A DNA stretch of 64,000 nt from Anisus vortex (lineage: Eukaryota > Mollusca > Gastropoda > Planorbidae): positions 34,494,799 to 34,558,798 of the forward strand of contig OX421498.1 in the NCBI GenBank assembly GCA_949126835.1, in the 5' to 3' direction. This document shows, piece after piece, positions 11,716 to 23,600 of this stretch. The notes beneath the pieces are model-generated. The model ran no database searches. It saw only the letters and a list, made by a program, of their open reading frames with translations, and was not told the origin of the DNA. Position 1 is the first letter of the stretch; every line of letters starts with the position of its first letter. Position numbers and translations under genes: made by a program.

Positions 11716-12763
11716 CATAGGTTCTCAACCTTTTGCAATGTGTCCCCCCCCCCCAACTTTTTTTTAGCACCCACTCCCCCCCACCCCTCTGGAAGTTGAA
11801 GGGTCAATATAGTTTTCAAAATTTACAGACAATAACCAAGACTTTTAGAGAAAAAAAAAGGGGGGGGGGTCTATAAGCTGCGTGAAGTAAAATTTAAGAA
11901 GGGTGCTAAAAGACTTTTAGAAACTAAATGTTGTCCCACAATAGACAGCCAATATATCTAGAACAGACTACTTTTTTTAAAACTACAACATCAATCCACT
12001 ATACGCCATACCATCGCCGCTGGGGGGATTTCTTTTACCGGTACACTTAAGCGTCTTTTTTTAATTAAAGGGAGATAATTTACTCTTTTCAATTGAACTA
12101 ATCTTTCTAATATTTTTTATAACAAATATTAATGGCTTACAATGTGTAACTTTGAAATGATAAGGCTGTAAAAAGTATTTGAAAATTTTATAAATATTAT
12201 ATGACTAAATAATTTATATGTATATTTTTAAACATTACATTAACTACTCAGTCTGTATGATTACTTCGTATTTATTCCGCTAACCATAATTGGTATTAAA
12301 ACTACAGTGTTCCAAACGCATAATATTATTTCTCATTAAAACTGAGATAACAATAACATTAATATTAGCAAATGTTAGGGGGACTGGGCTCGGTCGGTGG
12401 CAGCAGGGATAGAACCCGCGACAGGACCAGCCAACCGCACTGACTATACATAATATCTAATGCTGACCCCTCCTTCTTCGAAAACTCATTGTGATTCCTA
12501 TTTCTTATTAGCATAATAATATGTAGGCCTAGTGTTGGGGATATCAGTCAGATATTTAGCAGCACTTGCGTTTACATCACATTTCATCCAAAAGCTAATC
12601 GATTCAAATAGCTGTAGTGTTCAAATTATATTAGGTACATTTGTACCGCCCACCTGCCCTTCACCGACCCCCAATGGCCCCCGGGAACGTCAGCGCCTTC
12701 TAATGCCTCTCACCGTCCCCCGGGGGGGGGGGGGGGCGATAACGCCCCCGTTGAGAACCCATG
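11716..12763. mobile_element. hAT-like non-autonomous element, second copy of the CATAGGTTCTCAAC family
   Basis: It starts CATAGGTTCTCAACC and ends GTTGAGAACCCATG, with poly-C and poly-G tracts just inside each end. The interior (for example GGGAGATAATTTACTC near 12070 and the SINE head at 12378-12432) matches the 57687-60500 element in the opposite orientation. Flanking 8-mers ATCTATAC and ATATACTA do not make a convincing target duplication. No transposase is visible. Confidence 0.65.
12378..12432 (-). mobile_element. SINE family B head carried inside a hAT-like element
   Basis: Plus-strand GGTCGGTGGCAGCAGGGATA, GAACCCGCGACAGG and CAGCCAACCGCAC match the head in reverse. The SINE tail is absent. 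The same fragment occupies the equivalent site in the hAT copies at 30 and 58 kb. Confidence 0.7.
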
Positions 12764-12825
12764 ATATACTATATGCCAACTCAAACTGAGTTCAATGAAC
12801 AAGCCACCGTTCGGTCAATAATTTT

Positions 12826-13105
12826 GACATACAGTTGATGTTATGTATTATTTAAAAAAAAATTCTTTGCCTAATTGTATTACAATTTTGACATATAGTT
12901 TCTGCAATGTATTATACATTTGGACATATTACATATTGTATTTTAATTTGGACATAGTTACTGTTATGTATTATTATTGTATATATATATTTTTTTGTAA
13001 TGTATAATAATTTGGACATATAGATTATGTAATGTATTATATTTTAGACATATTGTTGCAGTAATTTATTATACGTTGGTTATATTTTTTTTACATAAGT
13101 TTGTA
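12826..13105. repeat. Degenerate AT-rich tandem repeat
   Basis: The motif AATTTGGACATATAG followed by about ten bases and AATGTATTAT recurs at least five times at 60- to 70-bp spacing. It is old and too diverged for a precise unit. Confidence 0.55.
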
Positions 13106-13751
13106 CTATAAACATATAGTATTTTAATGTAGAATATATTTCAACAGAAAGTGTTTTTTAAGAAAGAGAACAGCACCCGTAACAAATGGATTTTGAAAAT
13201 GTATTGTTAAATATTGGTGTGAAATAGTATTAATAATAATACAGCATTGAATATATTAATGTTTTAGTTTCACATTGAAAACAAATTAATCCTCCGTGTG
13301 TCAACAAACAAAATATTTAGAACCGCTGATTTAAGGAATGCACAACTTAGAAAGGAAATAAACCGAGTGAAATGTGAAATGCTGTATTGTTGAAGTGCAA
13401 AATTTTCTCTAATTATCATAATTATTTCACTAATTGCATGTCAGTAATTGTTCATGGCATGGTGCTAAGAGTGCTGTCGTTCTTAAAAGCATCGCTGCCA
13501 TAGTTTTGAATCATGGAATGCGTTAAAGCAAAATACTTCTTTATATATACGAAAGTAATGGATGGAAAGGATATATATTTTTTCAAACAGACCTTAGCGA
13601 AACATAGGCTAATTCAAGATATGTTTCGCCAATTTTATGTGGCCAAAGCAAAGCAATTGATTGTGTGGACAGCACAATGTCCATAAGCCATTTTTTTAAA
13701 CTTATGTCTTGGATGTTAGACTTTGGGACACACCCTATACTAGAGATGATA

Positions 13752-13836
13752 AAAAGTAAAGTATCCCGTCTGATCCAATTGGTCCGTGGGGCAGGTGAAG
13801 TAGCGTTCACCAGTTTCTGTGGCCACGTCACATAGA
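13752..13836 (-). mobile_element. SINE family A 3' fragment
   Basis: On the plus strand AGTAAAGTATCCCGTCTGAT and GTTCACCAGTTTCTGTGGCC are the reverse complement of the family A tail. Confidence 0.7.
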
Positions 13837-14048
13837 AGATATTTTTGGCAGTTCACTTTTGACCAACACATTTTTAAAGTTCTTTTTTTACCAGGCATTA
13901 ATATACATCAATGTCTATTTTATTAGGTAATGCGGGGAGGTATTATCATTTAAAAGCGTTATGTTATTATTATTTTTTTTGTTGCATTAGTTTTATATGG
14001 TGTTTTCTGCGTTTCTATAATCAGTACTTTTAGTTCATAAAATATATC

Positions 14049-14455
14049 ATGAACATTTTACTTAACTCATCGCTTCTGGAAGAGCCCCGTTTCTCTCTGA
14101 CGACCGTTGGCCTTAGAGCCTTCTCAGTATCCGGTCCGAAGGTGTGGAATCTACTTCGCATTCAATTAAGGCGAACTAGCTCTACTGTTTCTTTAAAAAA
14201 TAACTTAAAAACTCATCATTTCAATATTTACCTTAGATAACATTTAACATGCTTTAGAAACTTACTGTCTTACTTATGGGTTGGGTCGGTTAATGCTACA
14301 TTTATTTGTTTTGTCTTTTTTTAATCATCAATTTAGCTCTGTCACCTGGGCTAGGGTAATATCCGTATTCTTAGTTGTATTTTAAACGCGCTCTGAGCTT
14401 ACATTATGTTTGTTGGCAGCGCTATACAAATAGTATTATTATTATTATTATTATC
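14049..14455 (+). mobile_element. LINE 3' end (family 2), RT C-terminus and (ATT)n tail
   Basis: The open frame at 14049-14240 reads RAFSVSGPKVWNLLRIQLRR, the classic last block of a non-LTR reverse transcriptase ORF. The 3' UTR contains CGCTCTGAGCTTACATTATG and TTGGCAGCGCTATACAAATA and ends in ATT repeats, as in CR1-like elements. It is 5'-truncated. Confidence 0.8.
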
Positions 14456-15347
14456 AGTGACCTAAACACATAATCACATTGGATCAATGGGTCGTCAACG
14501 GGACATTTAACCAATTGGAGGATTTCTTGTACGCCAACAGAACGCCGCGTATCCATGGCAACCCTAATTCAAATAGTTCGCTATTCCAAATGTTATCCTT
14601 AAATAAAACGTAGAAAACAATTTTTTTCTAAAGCATCCAGATTAGTTAGTATAATATACTCTTTACACGACACCTTTAACTCTCTCACCACCAACACAGA
14701 CATAGTCTATATGCGTCTTCAGTAGTGAATCTGATGTCTTAAAACCTTTCCTTTTGACAGCACACTACCGAGTAAATTCTCCACTCTGATTGGCTGAATC
14801 CTTAATCAAAAGGAGAAAAAAAAAGGTTTAAACTAAGAAGCATCTTGTTGATTTTCTTGCGCCTAAATAAGCAAAGATTAGACAACTCTGTGGATCAATA
14901 TAGAGCCTCATTGTGGGAGGGGGGTGGGGGCGGGGGCAGAAGTTAACAGCAAGAAGAGTTGATTGATGAGTGAGTTAAGGAGGCTATTTTTAGATCCACG
15001 TCACTTGACTTTTTAAAGACTTTGTCCGGGTGAACTTTAAGCACAAGCGACGAAATATGTATATGTTAATTTTGTGTTTACGAAATAAGGGTATTATCTA
15101 TAACATAATAAAACAATCATTCTATATAGAACAGGAGGCGTGTAACATGTGGCCCTTGGGCCACCCCACGAACCCTCCAAGCCTTCATGTCAGCCCTTCA
15201 CAAAGTTTCTATGTGCAGCTTTTAAAAAATGTTTACGTCAATGAATAAATTATGTAAATACATTTTCTGAATTTGTGGTCCATCTTCTTGTTCCAAAGTC
15301 CTTAAACGGTCCATTAACACTCCTGATTTAGAAGATTAACACGGCTA

Positions 15348-15436
15348 CCCAGCAGGCACGCCACGTCGTATCGACGGGGAAAAAAACGTGGAAACCACTC
15401 TTTTCCCTCCCATACGACATGGTGTGGCGCGCTGTG
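15348..15436. mobile_element. Palindromic MITE-like element, diverged second copy
   Basis: It starts CCCAGCAGGCACGCCACGTC, has AACGTGGAAACCACTC in the middle and ends ACGACATGGTGTGGCGCGCT. The order and spacing match 62754-62846, with substitutions weakening the palindrome. Confidence 0.55.
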
Positions 15437-15569
15437 TACTTGTTGCGAATCCGTGCTTTGATTAAGTCTTTGTATTTTCTTAGGGTTTCAAATGACGATA
15501 AGTTGTTGGTAAAGCATGAACGTCTACCTACGTTCGATGATTCGTCTAATACGTACTCTGGTGATTTTC

Positions 15570-15950
15570 GTGTTTTTTTAATGTATGGGTGTGGAACCTG
15601 GACGCTCACAGTAGATGTCCAGGGAAGGAAATGAGAAGCTTCAGCAAGATCCCAAACATCTCTTACACGGAGAACATTAGACTGCAGACGAGTCGCCAGC
15701 GTCATCGGACCGTGTAAAGACCAGCTCATCGCCATCAAGAGCTGGAAACTGTGATGGCATGTGCCCGTCGAAAGATCTGAAGACCTTGCAAAAACTATCC
15801 TACAGGGCACAGTGCAGGGAGGAAGGATTAATACAATAGCTAGACACAAGAGAAGATGGGATGACGATGCCAATAAAATAATGTATTCTGTCATATCGTT
15901 CATAAGTTCAAGACGATGACAAGTGACGAGCGATTAAATAACACTAAGCA
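15570..15950 (+). pseudogene. Non-LTR reverse transcriptase C-terminal remnant
   Basis: The plus strand encodes MYGCGTWTLT, then after frameshifts SKIPNISYTENIRLQ and later a TILQGTVQGG-like stretch with a TQEKMG motif. These correspond to the YGCE.WTLT...LGISYTDH...RK.RWEDN region near the end of RTE/endonuclease-type reverse transcriptases. A 191-codon minus-strand ORF across the same DNA is a shadow. Confidence 0.65.
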
Positions 15951-17253
15951 AAGGTGCCCCAACGACCTACCCACGTGTTATGAGATAAGTAGAGGTAATG
16001 TATTTAGTCTTCCAGAATAGTTCGACCAGCCCATTCAATGCTCTGAGCGGTGAAAAGAACATTTTAATAAAATAATTATTTTATATGAAGCAAGAAAGTG
16101 AATTTCAAAATTAATATTACATACATTTCTCTATTTGATTACCGATATTTAGTTATTACACTATCTATGCATCAATAGATACTAGGAATTATTTTGAATA
16201 TTTTAAATTACAAATTTTCTTTTTTTTTAATGCCTTTGATTTTTTTTTTTGGCACTGTGTTTATCTATATGCATTTTGACTTTGCAAAAATTATAAGTGG
16301 ATATTTAAAGACATTTTTTCCCTTGTTATTTTGTTTGTTATTGATAAACTCTTCTCTCGAAAATAACTTAATGTTTTAGGTCAGTGTTTTATACCTGCTC
16401 TTCATTGCCAAATAATTCTCTTCTAATATATGAACATTTAAAATAGGTGTATGTAGCTCTGTATGGGACGTGTTGGCCGAGCCACACCGCGTGCGGCTGG
16501 CGTACGGTAGGTCCTGTGTTCAAATCCTGGTGAACGTTCCAGAATCTGGAGTGTGTCCCTGACTCTACTTAGCTCTGATGGGTACCTCGAATTGTGCTAG
16601 CCACACAGACTCCTAGTATGCCGTGGTCAAAGAATCACGTGAACTCTGCTTCACAGGCCTTATAAATCGAACTGGTCTGACAGGAATACTATATTATATA
16701 ACAAGCTGATTTAATTTTAAATTAAAAACATAAATGATTAATTAATACATAGCATTTTAATGTTTAGGTAAATAATCAAAATATTTTAATAAAATGAACT
16801 GGTTTTACATTTCTACCCAATATGAACATTTTAGTAAAGTAAAAGTCTTGTTTCTATGTTTTAAGTAAAAGTCGTGTTTCTATGTTTCAACAAGGAATAA
16901 AATCTACTGCGTGTTTTGTACTCCCTTTCTATTAACTTGTATTTTCTGTCTGTCTGCTTGCTTGGATGTTAGCAAAACTTTGCATCGATTTTTGACCTCT
17001 TGCCGTCGTCCAATCAAGCTGAAACTTCGGTCGCAGACTTGTCCAGAATAACAATACATTCTATCAAAATTTCAGCATCATAGCTTTTGGAATAGTCACT
17101 AATACCTTCGACCGATTTGCGAATCGAAGAAAATGGAAACATGGCTGCCTCTACGAAAGAAAGGAAATTAAATAAACTTTTCGTAATGTTAGTTTTTACG
17201 AAAAAAAAAGAATGAAAACTACACAATATAGCCGAAACAAAGCGAGTTATCTT
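15951..17253. other. AT-rich non-coding stretch around a SINE
   Basis: Apart from the SINE at 16465-16690, the piece 16940-17160 (GTCTGTCTGCTTGCTTGG, ATCAAGCTGAAACTTCGGTC) resembles a dispersed repeat in style, but no second copy is present here. The stretch 14460-15345 is likewise unremarkable. Confidence 0.35.
16465..16690 (+). mobile_element. SINE family A, near full length
   Basis: The head GGCTGGCGTACGGTAGGTCC is followed by the B box GTGTTCAAATCCTGG. Then come TCCCTGACTCTACTTAGC, GTATGCCGTGGTC and a tail with AATCGAACTGGTCTGACAGG. Confidence 0.8.
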
Positions 17254-17479
17254 CAGGGGCGAAGCCAGAATTTTTCTACAGAAGGGGGCTGAACTTTTAC
17301 TTGGCAAACATTTACCAAATTCCAAGGGGGGCTGAACTTTCGCGTAATAAACATTTACTAAATTTTTTTCGAATTTAGGACATATTTAAACAAAAAACTG
17401 TTGAAAAACACATTTTCAAAAATTCCAGGGGGGGGGGGGGCTTAGCCCACCTCAGCCCCTCCCTGAGGCTTCGCCCCTG
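17254..17479. mobile_element. hAT-type MITE with CAGGGGCGAAGCCAG termini
   Basis: It starts CAGGGGCGAAGCCAG and ends GAGGCTTCGCCCCTG. The two ends pair over most of 15 bp, and short internal direct repeats (GGGGGGCTGAACTTT) follow. The 8-bp flanks GTTATCTT and GAACTTAT do not match, so the target duplication is lost or the ends are slightly off. Confidence 0.6.
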
Positions 17480-17680
17480 GAACTTATATTTGTATGGTTT
17501 TTGCGGGCCAATGCTAGAAAAAAAAAGGATGCGCAAAATTTGTGTGTGGTAATTCATAAGGTATGATATCACTTATATTTATTTTAATCTATCAAAATAT
17601 AAATTAAATATAAACTTAGTTTACAAAGAAAGGGAGTATAATAAAAACTGTGTTTTTATGAGTTAGTTTTTTTATAGCAT

Positions 17681-20333
17681 ATCTTTTTAAGAATCAAGTC
17701 CAAATATCTTTTAAAGAATCAAGTCCAAATATCTTTTAAAGAATCAAGTCCAAATATCTTTTAAAGAATCAAGTCCAAATATCTTTTAAAGAATCAAGTC
17801 CAAATATCTTTTAAAGAATCAAGTCCAAATATCTTTTAAAGAATCAAGTCCAAAAATCTTTTAAAGTATCAAGTCCAAATATCTTTTAAAGAATCAAGTC
17901 CAAATATCTTTTAAAGAATCAAGTCCAAATATCTTTTAAAGAATCAAGTCCAAATATCTTTTAAAGAATCAAGTCCAAATATCTTTTAAAGAATCAAGTC
18001 CAAATATCTTTTAAAGAATCAAGTCCAAATATCTTTTAAAGAATCAAGTCCAAATATCTTTTAAAGAATCAAGTCCAAATATCTTTTAAAGAATCAAGTC
18101 CAAATATCTTTTAAAGAATCAAGTCCAAATATCTTTTAAAGAATCAAGTCCAAATATCTTTTAAAGAATCAAGTCCAAATATCTTTTAAAGAATCAAGTC
18201 CAAATATCTTTTAAAGAATCAAGTCCAAATATCTTTTAAAGAATCAAGTCCAAATATCTTTTAAAGAATCAAGTCCAAATATCTTTTAAAGAATCAAGTC
18301 CAAATATCTTTTAAAGAATCAAGTCCAAATATCTTTTAAAGAATCAAGTCCAAATATCTTTTAAAGAATCAAGTCCAAATATCTTTTAAAGAATCAAGTC
18401 AAAAAATCTTTTAAAGAATCAAGTCCAAATATCTTTTAAAGAATCAAGTCCAAATATCTTTTAAAGAATCAAGTCCAAATATCTTTTAAAGAATCAAGTC
18501 CAAATATCTTTTAAAGAATCAAGTCCAAATATCTTTTAAAGAATCAAGTCCAAATATCTTTTAAAGAATCAAGTCCAAACATCTTTTAAAGAATCAAGTC
18601 CAAATATCTTTTAAAGAATCAAGTCCAAATATCTTTTAAAGAATCAAGTCCAAATATCTTTTAAAGAATCAAGTCCAAATATCTTTTAAAGAATCAAGTT
18701 CAAATATCTTTTAAAGAATCAAGTCCAAATATCTTTTAAAGAATCAAGTCCAAATATCTTTTAAAGAATCAAGTCCAAATATCTTTTAAAGAATCAAGTC
18801 CAAATATCTTTTAAAGAAACAAGTCTAAATATCTTTTAAAGAATCAAGTCCAAATATCTTTTAAAGAATCAAGTCCAAATATCTTTTAAAGAATCAAGTC
18901 CAAATATCTTTTAAAGAATCAAGTCCAAATATCTTATAAAGAATCAAGTCCAAATATCTTTTAAAGAATCAAGTCCAAATATCTTTTAAAGAATCAAGTC
19001 CAAATATCTTTTAAAGAAACAAGTCTAAATATCTTTTAAAGAATCAAGTCCAAATATCTTTTAAAGAATCAAGTCCAAATATCTTTTAAAGAATCAAGTC
19101 CAAATATCTTTTAAAGAATCAAGTCCAAATATCTTTTAAAGAATCAAGTCCAAATATCTTTTAAAGAATCAAGTCCAAATATCTTTTAAAGAATCAAGTC
19201 CAAATATCTTTTAAAGAATCAAGTCAAAAAATCTTTTAAAGAATCAAGTCCAAATATCTTTTAAAGAATCAAGTCCAAATATCTTTTAATGAATCAAGTC
19301 CAAATATCTTTTAAAGAATCAAGTCCAAATATCTTTTAAAGAATCAAGTCCAAATATCTTTTAAAGAATCAAGTCCAAATATCTTTTAAAGAATCAAGTC
19401 CAAACATCTTTTAAAGAATCAAGTCCAAATATCTTTTAAAGAATCAAGTCCAAATATCTTTTAAAGAATCAAGTCCAAATATCTTTTAAAGAATCAAGTC
19501 CAAATATCTTTTAAAGAATCAAGTCCAAATATCTTTTAAAGAATCAAGTCCAAATATCTTTTAAAGAATCAAGTCCAAATATCTTTTAAAGAATCAAGTC
19601 CAAATATCTTTTAAAGAATCAAGTCCAAATATCTTTTAAAGAATCAAGTCCAAATATCTTTTAAAGAAACAAGTCTAAATATCTTTTAAAGAATCAAGTC
19701 CAAATATCTTTTAAAGAATCAAGTCCAAATATCTTTTAAAGAATCAAGTCCAAATATCTTTTAAAGAATCAAGTCCAAATATCTTTTAAAGAATCAAGTC
19801 CAAATATCTTTTAAAGAATCAAGTCCAAATATCTTTTAAAGAATCAAGTCCAAATATCTTTTAAAGAATCAAGTCCAAATATCTTTTAAAGAATCAAGTC
19901 CAAATATCTTTTAAAGAATCAAGTCCAAATATCTTTTAAAGAATCAAGTCCAAATATCTTTTAAAGAATCAAGTCCAAATATCTTTTAAAGAATCAAGTC
20001 CAAATAGCTTTTAAAGAATCAAGTCCAAATATCTTTTAAAGAATCAAGTTCAAATATCTTTTAAAGAATCAAGTCCAAATATCTTTTAAAAAATCACGTC
20101 CAAATATCTTTTAAAGAATCAAGTCCAAATATCTTTTAAAGAATCAAGTCCAAATATCTTTTAAAGAATCAAGTCCAAAATTCTTTTAAAGAATCAAGTC
20201 CAAATATCTTTTAAAGAATCAAGTCCAAATATCTTTTAATGAATCAAGTCCAAATATGTTTTAAAGAATCAAGTCCAAATATCTTTTAAAGAATCAAGTC
20301 CAAATATCTTTTAAAGAATCAAGTCCAAATATC
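17681..20333. repeat. 25-bp satellite, about 106 highly homogeneous units
   Basis: The period is 25 bp with core AATCAAGTCCAAATATCTTT followed by TAAAG. Nearly all units are identical. The few variants (GAAACAAGTCTAAAT at 18811, 19011 and 19661; TCAAAAAATC at 18395 and 19220; CAAACATC at 18576 and 19401) reveal internal duplications. A SINE begins about 35 bp beyond the right edge. The homogeneity points to recent expansion. Confidence 0.98.
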
Positions 20334-20366
20334 CCAAAGAAAATCAATTTAAACCAAAAACTTTAT

Positions 20367-20627
20367 CAGCGCGTTCGGCTGGCGTATCAAAGGTCCATGG
20401 TTCAAATCCTGGTAAAGGCTAGGCTTTTTTCCCTGGACTTAAGGATGTCCCTGAGTCTACGCAGCTGTGATGGGAACTCTGCATTAGTTGGGGTAAAGTA
20501 AAGGCTGTTGAACATTGTGCTGGCCACACATCTCCTAATATGTTGTGGCCAAATAAACTGGATAACGCTGCATCACCTGCCCTATGATCAATTTGGTCTT
20601 ACGGGTACTTGACTACTTTATGTATAG
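20367..20627 (+). mobile_element. SINE family A beside the 25-bp satellite
   Basis: It opens CAGCGCGTTCGGCTGGCG, has the B box GGTTCAAATCCTGG, the body GAGTCTACGCAGCTGTGATG and the tail CCCTATGATCAATTTGGTC. It sits about 35 bp right of the satellite edge. Confidence 0.85.
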
Positions 20628-20898
20628 TTTAAAATGTATTTAAAGAAAACGTACCATAAATTTTCTTTCCATACAAGTTCCTGTTCCACTAAAGAGATAT
20701 GAATTACGAATGTCTGAATTAGATTGCCTATAATCAATTTTAAATAGAAAAATCAGCTTTCCCAAATTATTTTCTATAGCGTTCAATAACTCCATCCATT
20801 TTATTTGATCCCACGGGGTTCTGGACGCTGACAAGAATTAAGCCAAGGCGTCAGATCTCAGAAGTAAATAGGATGATTCATAGAGATACACTTTACAG

Positions 20899-20975
20899 AA
20901 GCGGTTCCCAAATTGTGGGTCACGACCCCTTTGGGGGGTACAACGACCATTTCACGTTGGTCGCTTGACTATGGA
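20899..20975. mobile_element. Probable hAT left end (CAGAAGCGGTTCCCAAATTG)
   Basis: The text CGGTTCCCAAATTGTGGGTC followed by ACGACCCCTTTGGGGGG resembles the widespread hAT terminus in which a GGTTC(T/C)CAA end is followed by a short GTCGCGACCCC palindrome. The far end is not identified. A separate orphan right end of similar type (AAAGTTGGGAACCACTA) occurs at 35159-35175. Confidence 0.4.
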
Positions 20976-21099
20976 CACATTTAAGTCGTATATATTGTCT
21001 ATGATCTTAGGAACCAAGGCACTGTTTATCTATCTTAAAGAGGGACCTCCCACATGCAGATAAATCCACATACGAGTATACGAGTACTTTTTTCTTTAG

Positions 21100-21312
21100 G
21101 CAAGAACAAAAGTATGCATATAAGGACTCTTTCTTCCCGAGCGGCATTCGGGCATGTATGGAATGGGTTGCCTGAGTAGACTAGAAAAACCAGTAACTTA
21201 ACATCTTTTAAAACATTAATAAAGGTGCAGGGCTAGACACGGACCACGAATGAGTGTATGACGTATAATCTTCTTTATAGAAGAAGCGTCTGTAATATAT
21301 AAGATAAGATGA
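21100..21312 (+). mobile_element. LINE 3' end (family 1), RT C-terminus and tail
   Basis: The plus strand reads YKDSFFPSGIRA followed by MEWVA and a stop, the typical C-terminal end of a CR1/Jockey-type reverse transcriptase. The tail has GACTAGA-type sequence (GGGCTAGACACGGACCACGA), GAAGCGTCTGTAATATATAA and GATAAG. It is a dead, 5'-truncated copy. Confidence 0.7.
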
Positions 21313-21714
21313 CATCATCGCGCCAACCCCATTACATATATCCCTTACAAATGCAAGTCACAGGGTTGGCGCCTAAATGCACGTAAGCGGACTAGTCATA
21401 CATGTGTATAGATTGAAATTAGCAGTGTTAAAGGCATCTCGCCTGTTAAAAGCAGCTACTGTGTTGAAAGCAGCAGTATTGGCGGTAAAACTGCACTTCA
21501 TGAATATATTGGAACTAAATGCAGCAGCTGTTTGGTCTGGATCTCAACGTTTGGTACTGAATGAGTCACCAAAATAAAAGTCAACGGAACTCACTGTATG
21601 ATTTATCGATAAACAGTCGACTGTTATCGCTATTATGCAAAGACTTGGAAGCGCTGAACAATGCTCTGTTTTTTTACATTGACGTAAGATGGTTGTAAAG
21701 AGGAAATGTTTTAA

Positions 21715-21787
21715 CACTTACAGTCCCAGGCGCGTATATAGCGGAACTGAAGGCAGCATAGATAGAAGTACGTCGGTACGGGAAGGG
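21715..21787. mobile_element. 73-bp TTAA-flanked mini-element (piggyBac-like), copy 1
   Basis: Exactly 73 bp lie between TTAA at 21711-21714 and TTAA at 21788-21791. It starts CACTTACAGTCCCAGG and ends GGTACGGGAAGGG. TTAA target sites with CCCTT-type ends are the piggyBac signature. It differs from the other two copies at only a few bases. Confidence 0.75.
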
Positions 21788-22496
21788 TTAAAACAAGTTT
21801 TGAGCTTCGCGGTGTACTCAGAATTTTTTAAAATCAGAAAGCAAGACCCCATATCGATTTTTGAGATTAATCACTATGCTTTAATTAAGTTGAATTTGTA
21901 ACAATGAAAATACATCCTGCATATCAGATATTTACATTATAAATCATAATAGTAGCGAATTACAGTTAAAAGGTAGCAATGACAATAATTTTATGGTTAA
22001 AACACATCGTGAGAAGTTGTATTAAAGGGTCGCGGCATTAAAAAGACTGCATTTGAAGCATGTGGAGCTTAAGTAATGTTGAGGAGGCTTCATTAATGTG
22101 TGCTAATATTGGACCTAGAAAGTGTGCTTTTAAGAATTCCACCCAGATAAGGCTCATATATAGTACAATTTAAATTATATAATATGTTAAGATTCAGTGA
22201 AAAAGAATAAATGGCCTCTCTTAATATATATTATCGTAACGTGGTTTAAAATTATACAATATAGTAAACTCTACAAAACAAATTCATTTTAATTAGTAGA
22301 ATAATGCAAAACTAAAGCAAATTGTTAAAAGGGCAGTGTAATGCGTGAGTTGTTGTTTTTTTTGTTGTTTTTTGTGTTTATACTGAATTTTTTTTTACCC
22401 ATATTGATCAAAATCTACTTTTAGATTAGAATTTTTTATAATAGACATTTTTAGCTATTTCTAAAACAATTCTTTTTACTAACATATCAGTTAGGC

Positions 22497-22676
22497 CAGG
22501 GGTCGGCAACCTTGTGATAACAGTGTGCCAAAGTATGATAACTAATTCATTCAGCGTACCGACAGCCTATAAGTCATCCTGATGTAGCAATAAATTTCTT
22601 GTAGAGGTAACTTGAATAGACTTTTAAGAGGCCTCTTCCACGTGCCATCAAGTTCGCCGTAGGTTGCCGTCCCTTG
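22497..22676. mobile_element. hAT MITE of the CAGGGGTCGGCAACC family
   Basis: It starts CAGGGGTCGGCAACCT and ends AGGTTGCCGTCCCTTG. Flanks AGTTAGGC and AGTAAGGT match at 6 of 8 bases. It is 180 bp, non-coding, and closely resembles 48665-48873 in its first half. Confidence 0.8.
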
Positions 22677-23250
22677 AGTAAGGTATTATTTTTTTTTACT
22701 AAAAAATAATTGAAAAACTTCCGGTATATTCACTTTCACAGCTATTTGAAGACTTTACATCAGAAAATCAACTGAAGCGTAGCGTATATATATATCTGTT
22801 AAACAAACTTCAGCTTGTAGGCGTTGGTGTGATAAATAAGCGACGTGCTTTCTTGGATAGCCAATCGTTTTCTTTGGCAAGATCTCGATACTTATGTTAA
22901 CCATGATTAGACAAGACATGGGAATTCCCCTAAACATTGGTTCCGGTCCATTCAGGTCCAGGTTTATTTATTTTGATGTACTTAGAATTAGCTTCGAGTT
23001 GGCAGGTAAGCATACGGTTCTCAAAATTGTGTAATTAACTTACACCATGAAATATACAGGAAACGAGATTTTTAATAATCTAATTACAGTTTTTGTACAA
23101 GAAATGTTTCTATGTAATTCTAAATCAGTTATTGTGATACATAAGGAAAAAAAACACTAAACACTAAACAAAATGGATGATTTTGAATTTAAAAAAAAAA
23201 GTAAGCTAAATATGGCTTAAAAATCGAGATTAGGCCTATCAGTTTAGGAG

Positions 23251-23600
23251 GGTCTAAGCTAGTTCAAGATCATCTAGGATAGTTTAAGATGGTCTAAGTT
23301 AGTTCAAGATCATCTAGGATAGTTTAAGATGTTCTAAGTTTGTTCAAGATCATCTAGGATAGTTTAAGATGGTCTAAGTTAGTTCAAGATCATCTAGGAT
23401 AGTTTAAGATGTTCTAAGTTTGTTCAAGATCATCTAGGATAGTTTAAGATGGTCTAAGTTAGTTCAAGATCATCTAGGATAGTTTAAGATGGTCTAAGTT
23501 AGTTCAAGATCATCTAGGATAGTTTAAGATGTTCTAAGTTTGTTCAAGATCATCTAGGATAGTTTAAGATGGTCTAAGTTAGTTCAAGATCATCAAGGAT
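23251..23600. repeat. 40-bp minisatellite, about 8.7 units
   Basis: The unit combines GGTCTAAGTTAGTTCAAGAT and CATCTAGGATAGTTTAAGAT. A variant GTTCTAAGTTTGTTC occurs at 23331, 23411 and 23531, so units differ in a patterned way. Decayed motifs (GATCCGGGATGGGC, ATCCAAGATGATTC) continue to about 23700. Confidence 0.95.

Noticed and set aside
15328..15903. 191-codon minus-strand ORF as a gene
   Set aside because: The opposite strand carries recognisable reverse-transcriptase remnants (YGCGTWTLT and following blocks), and the ORF runs into the palindromic element.
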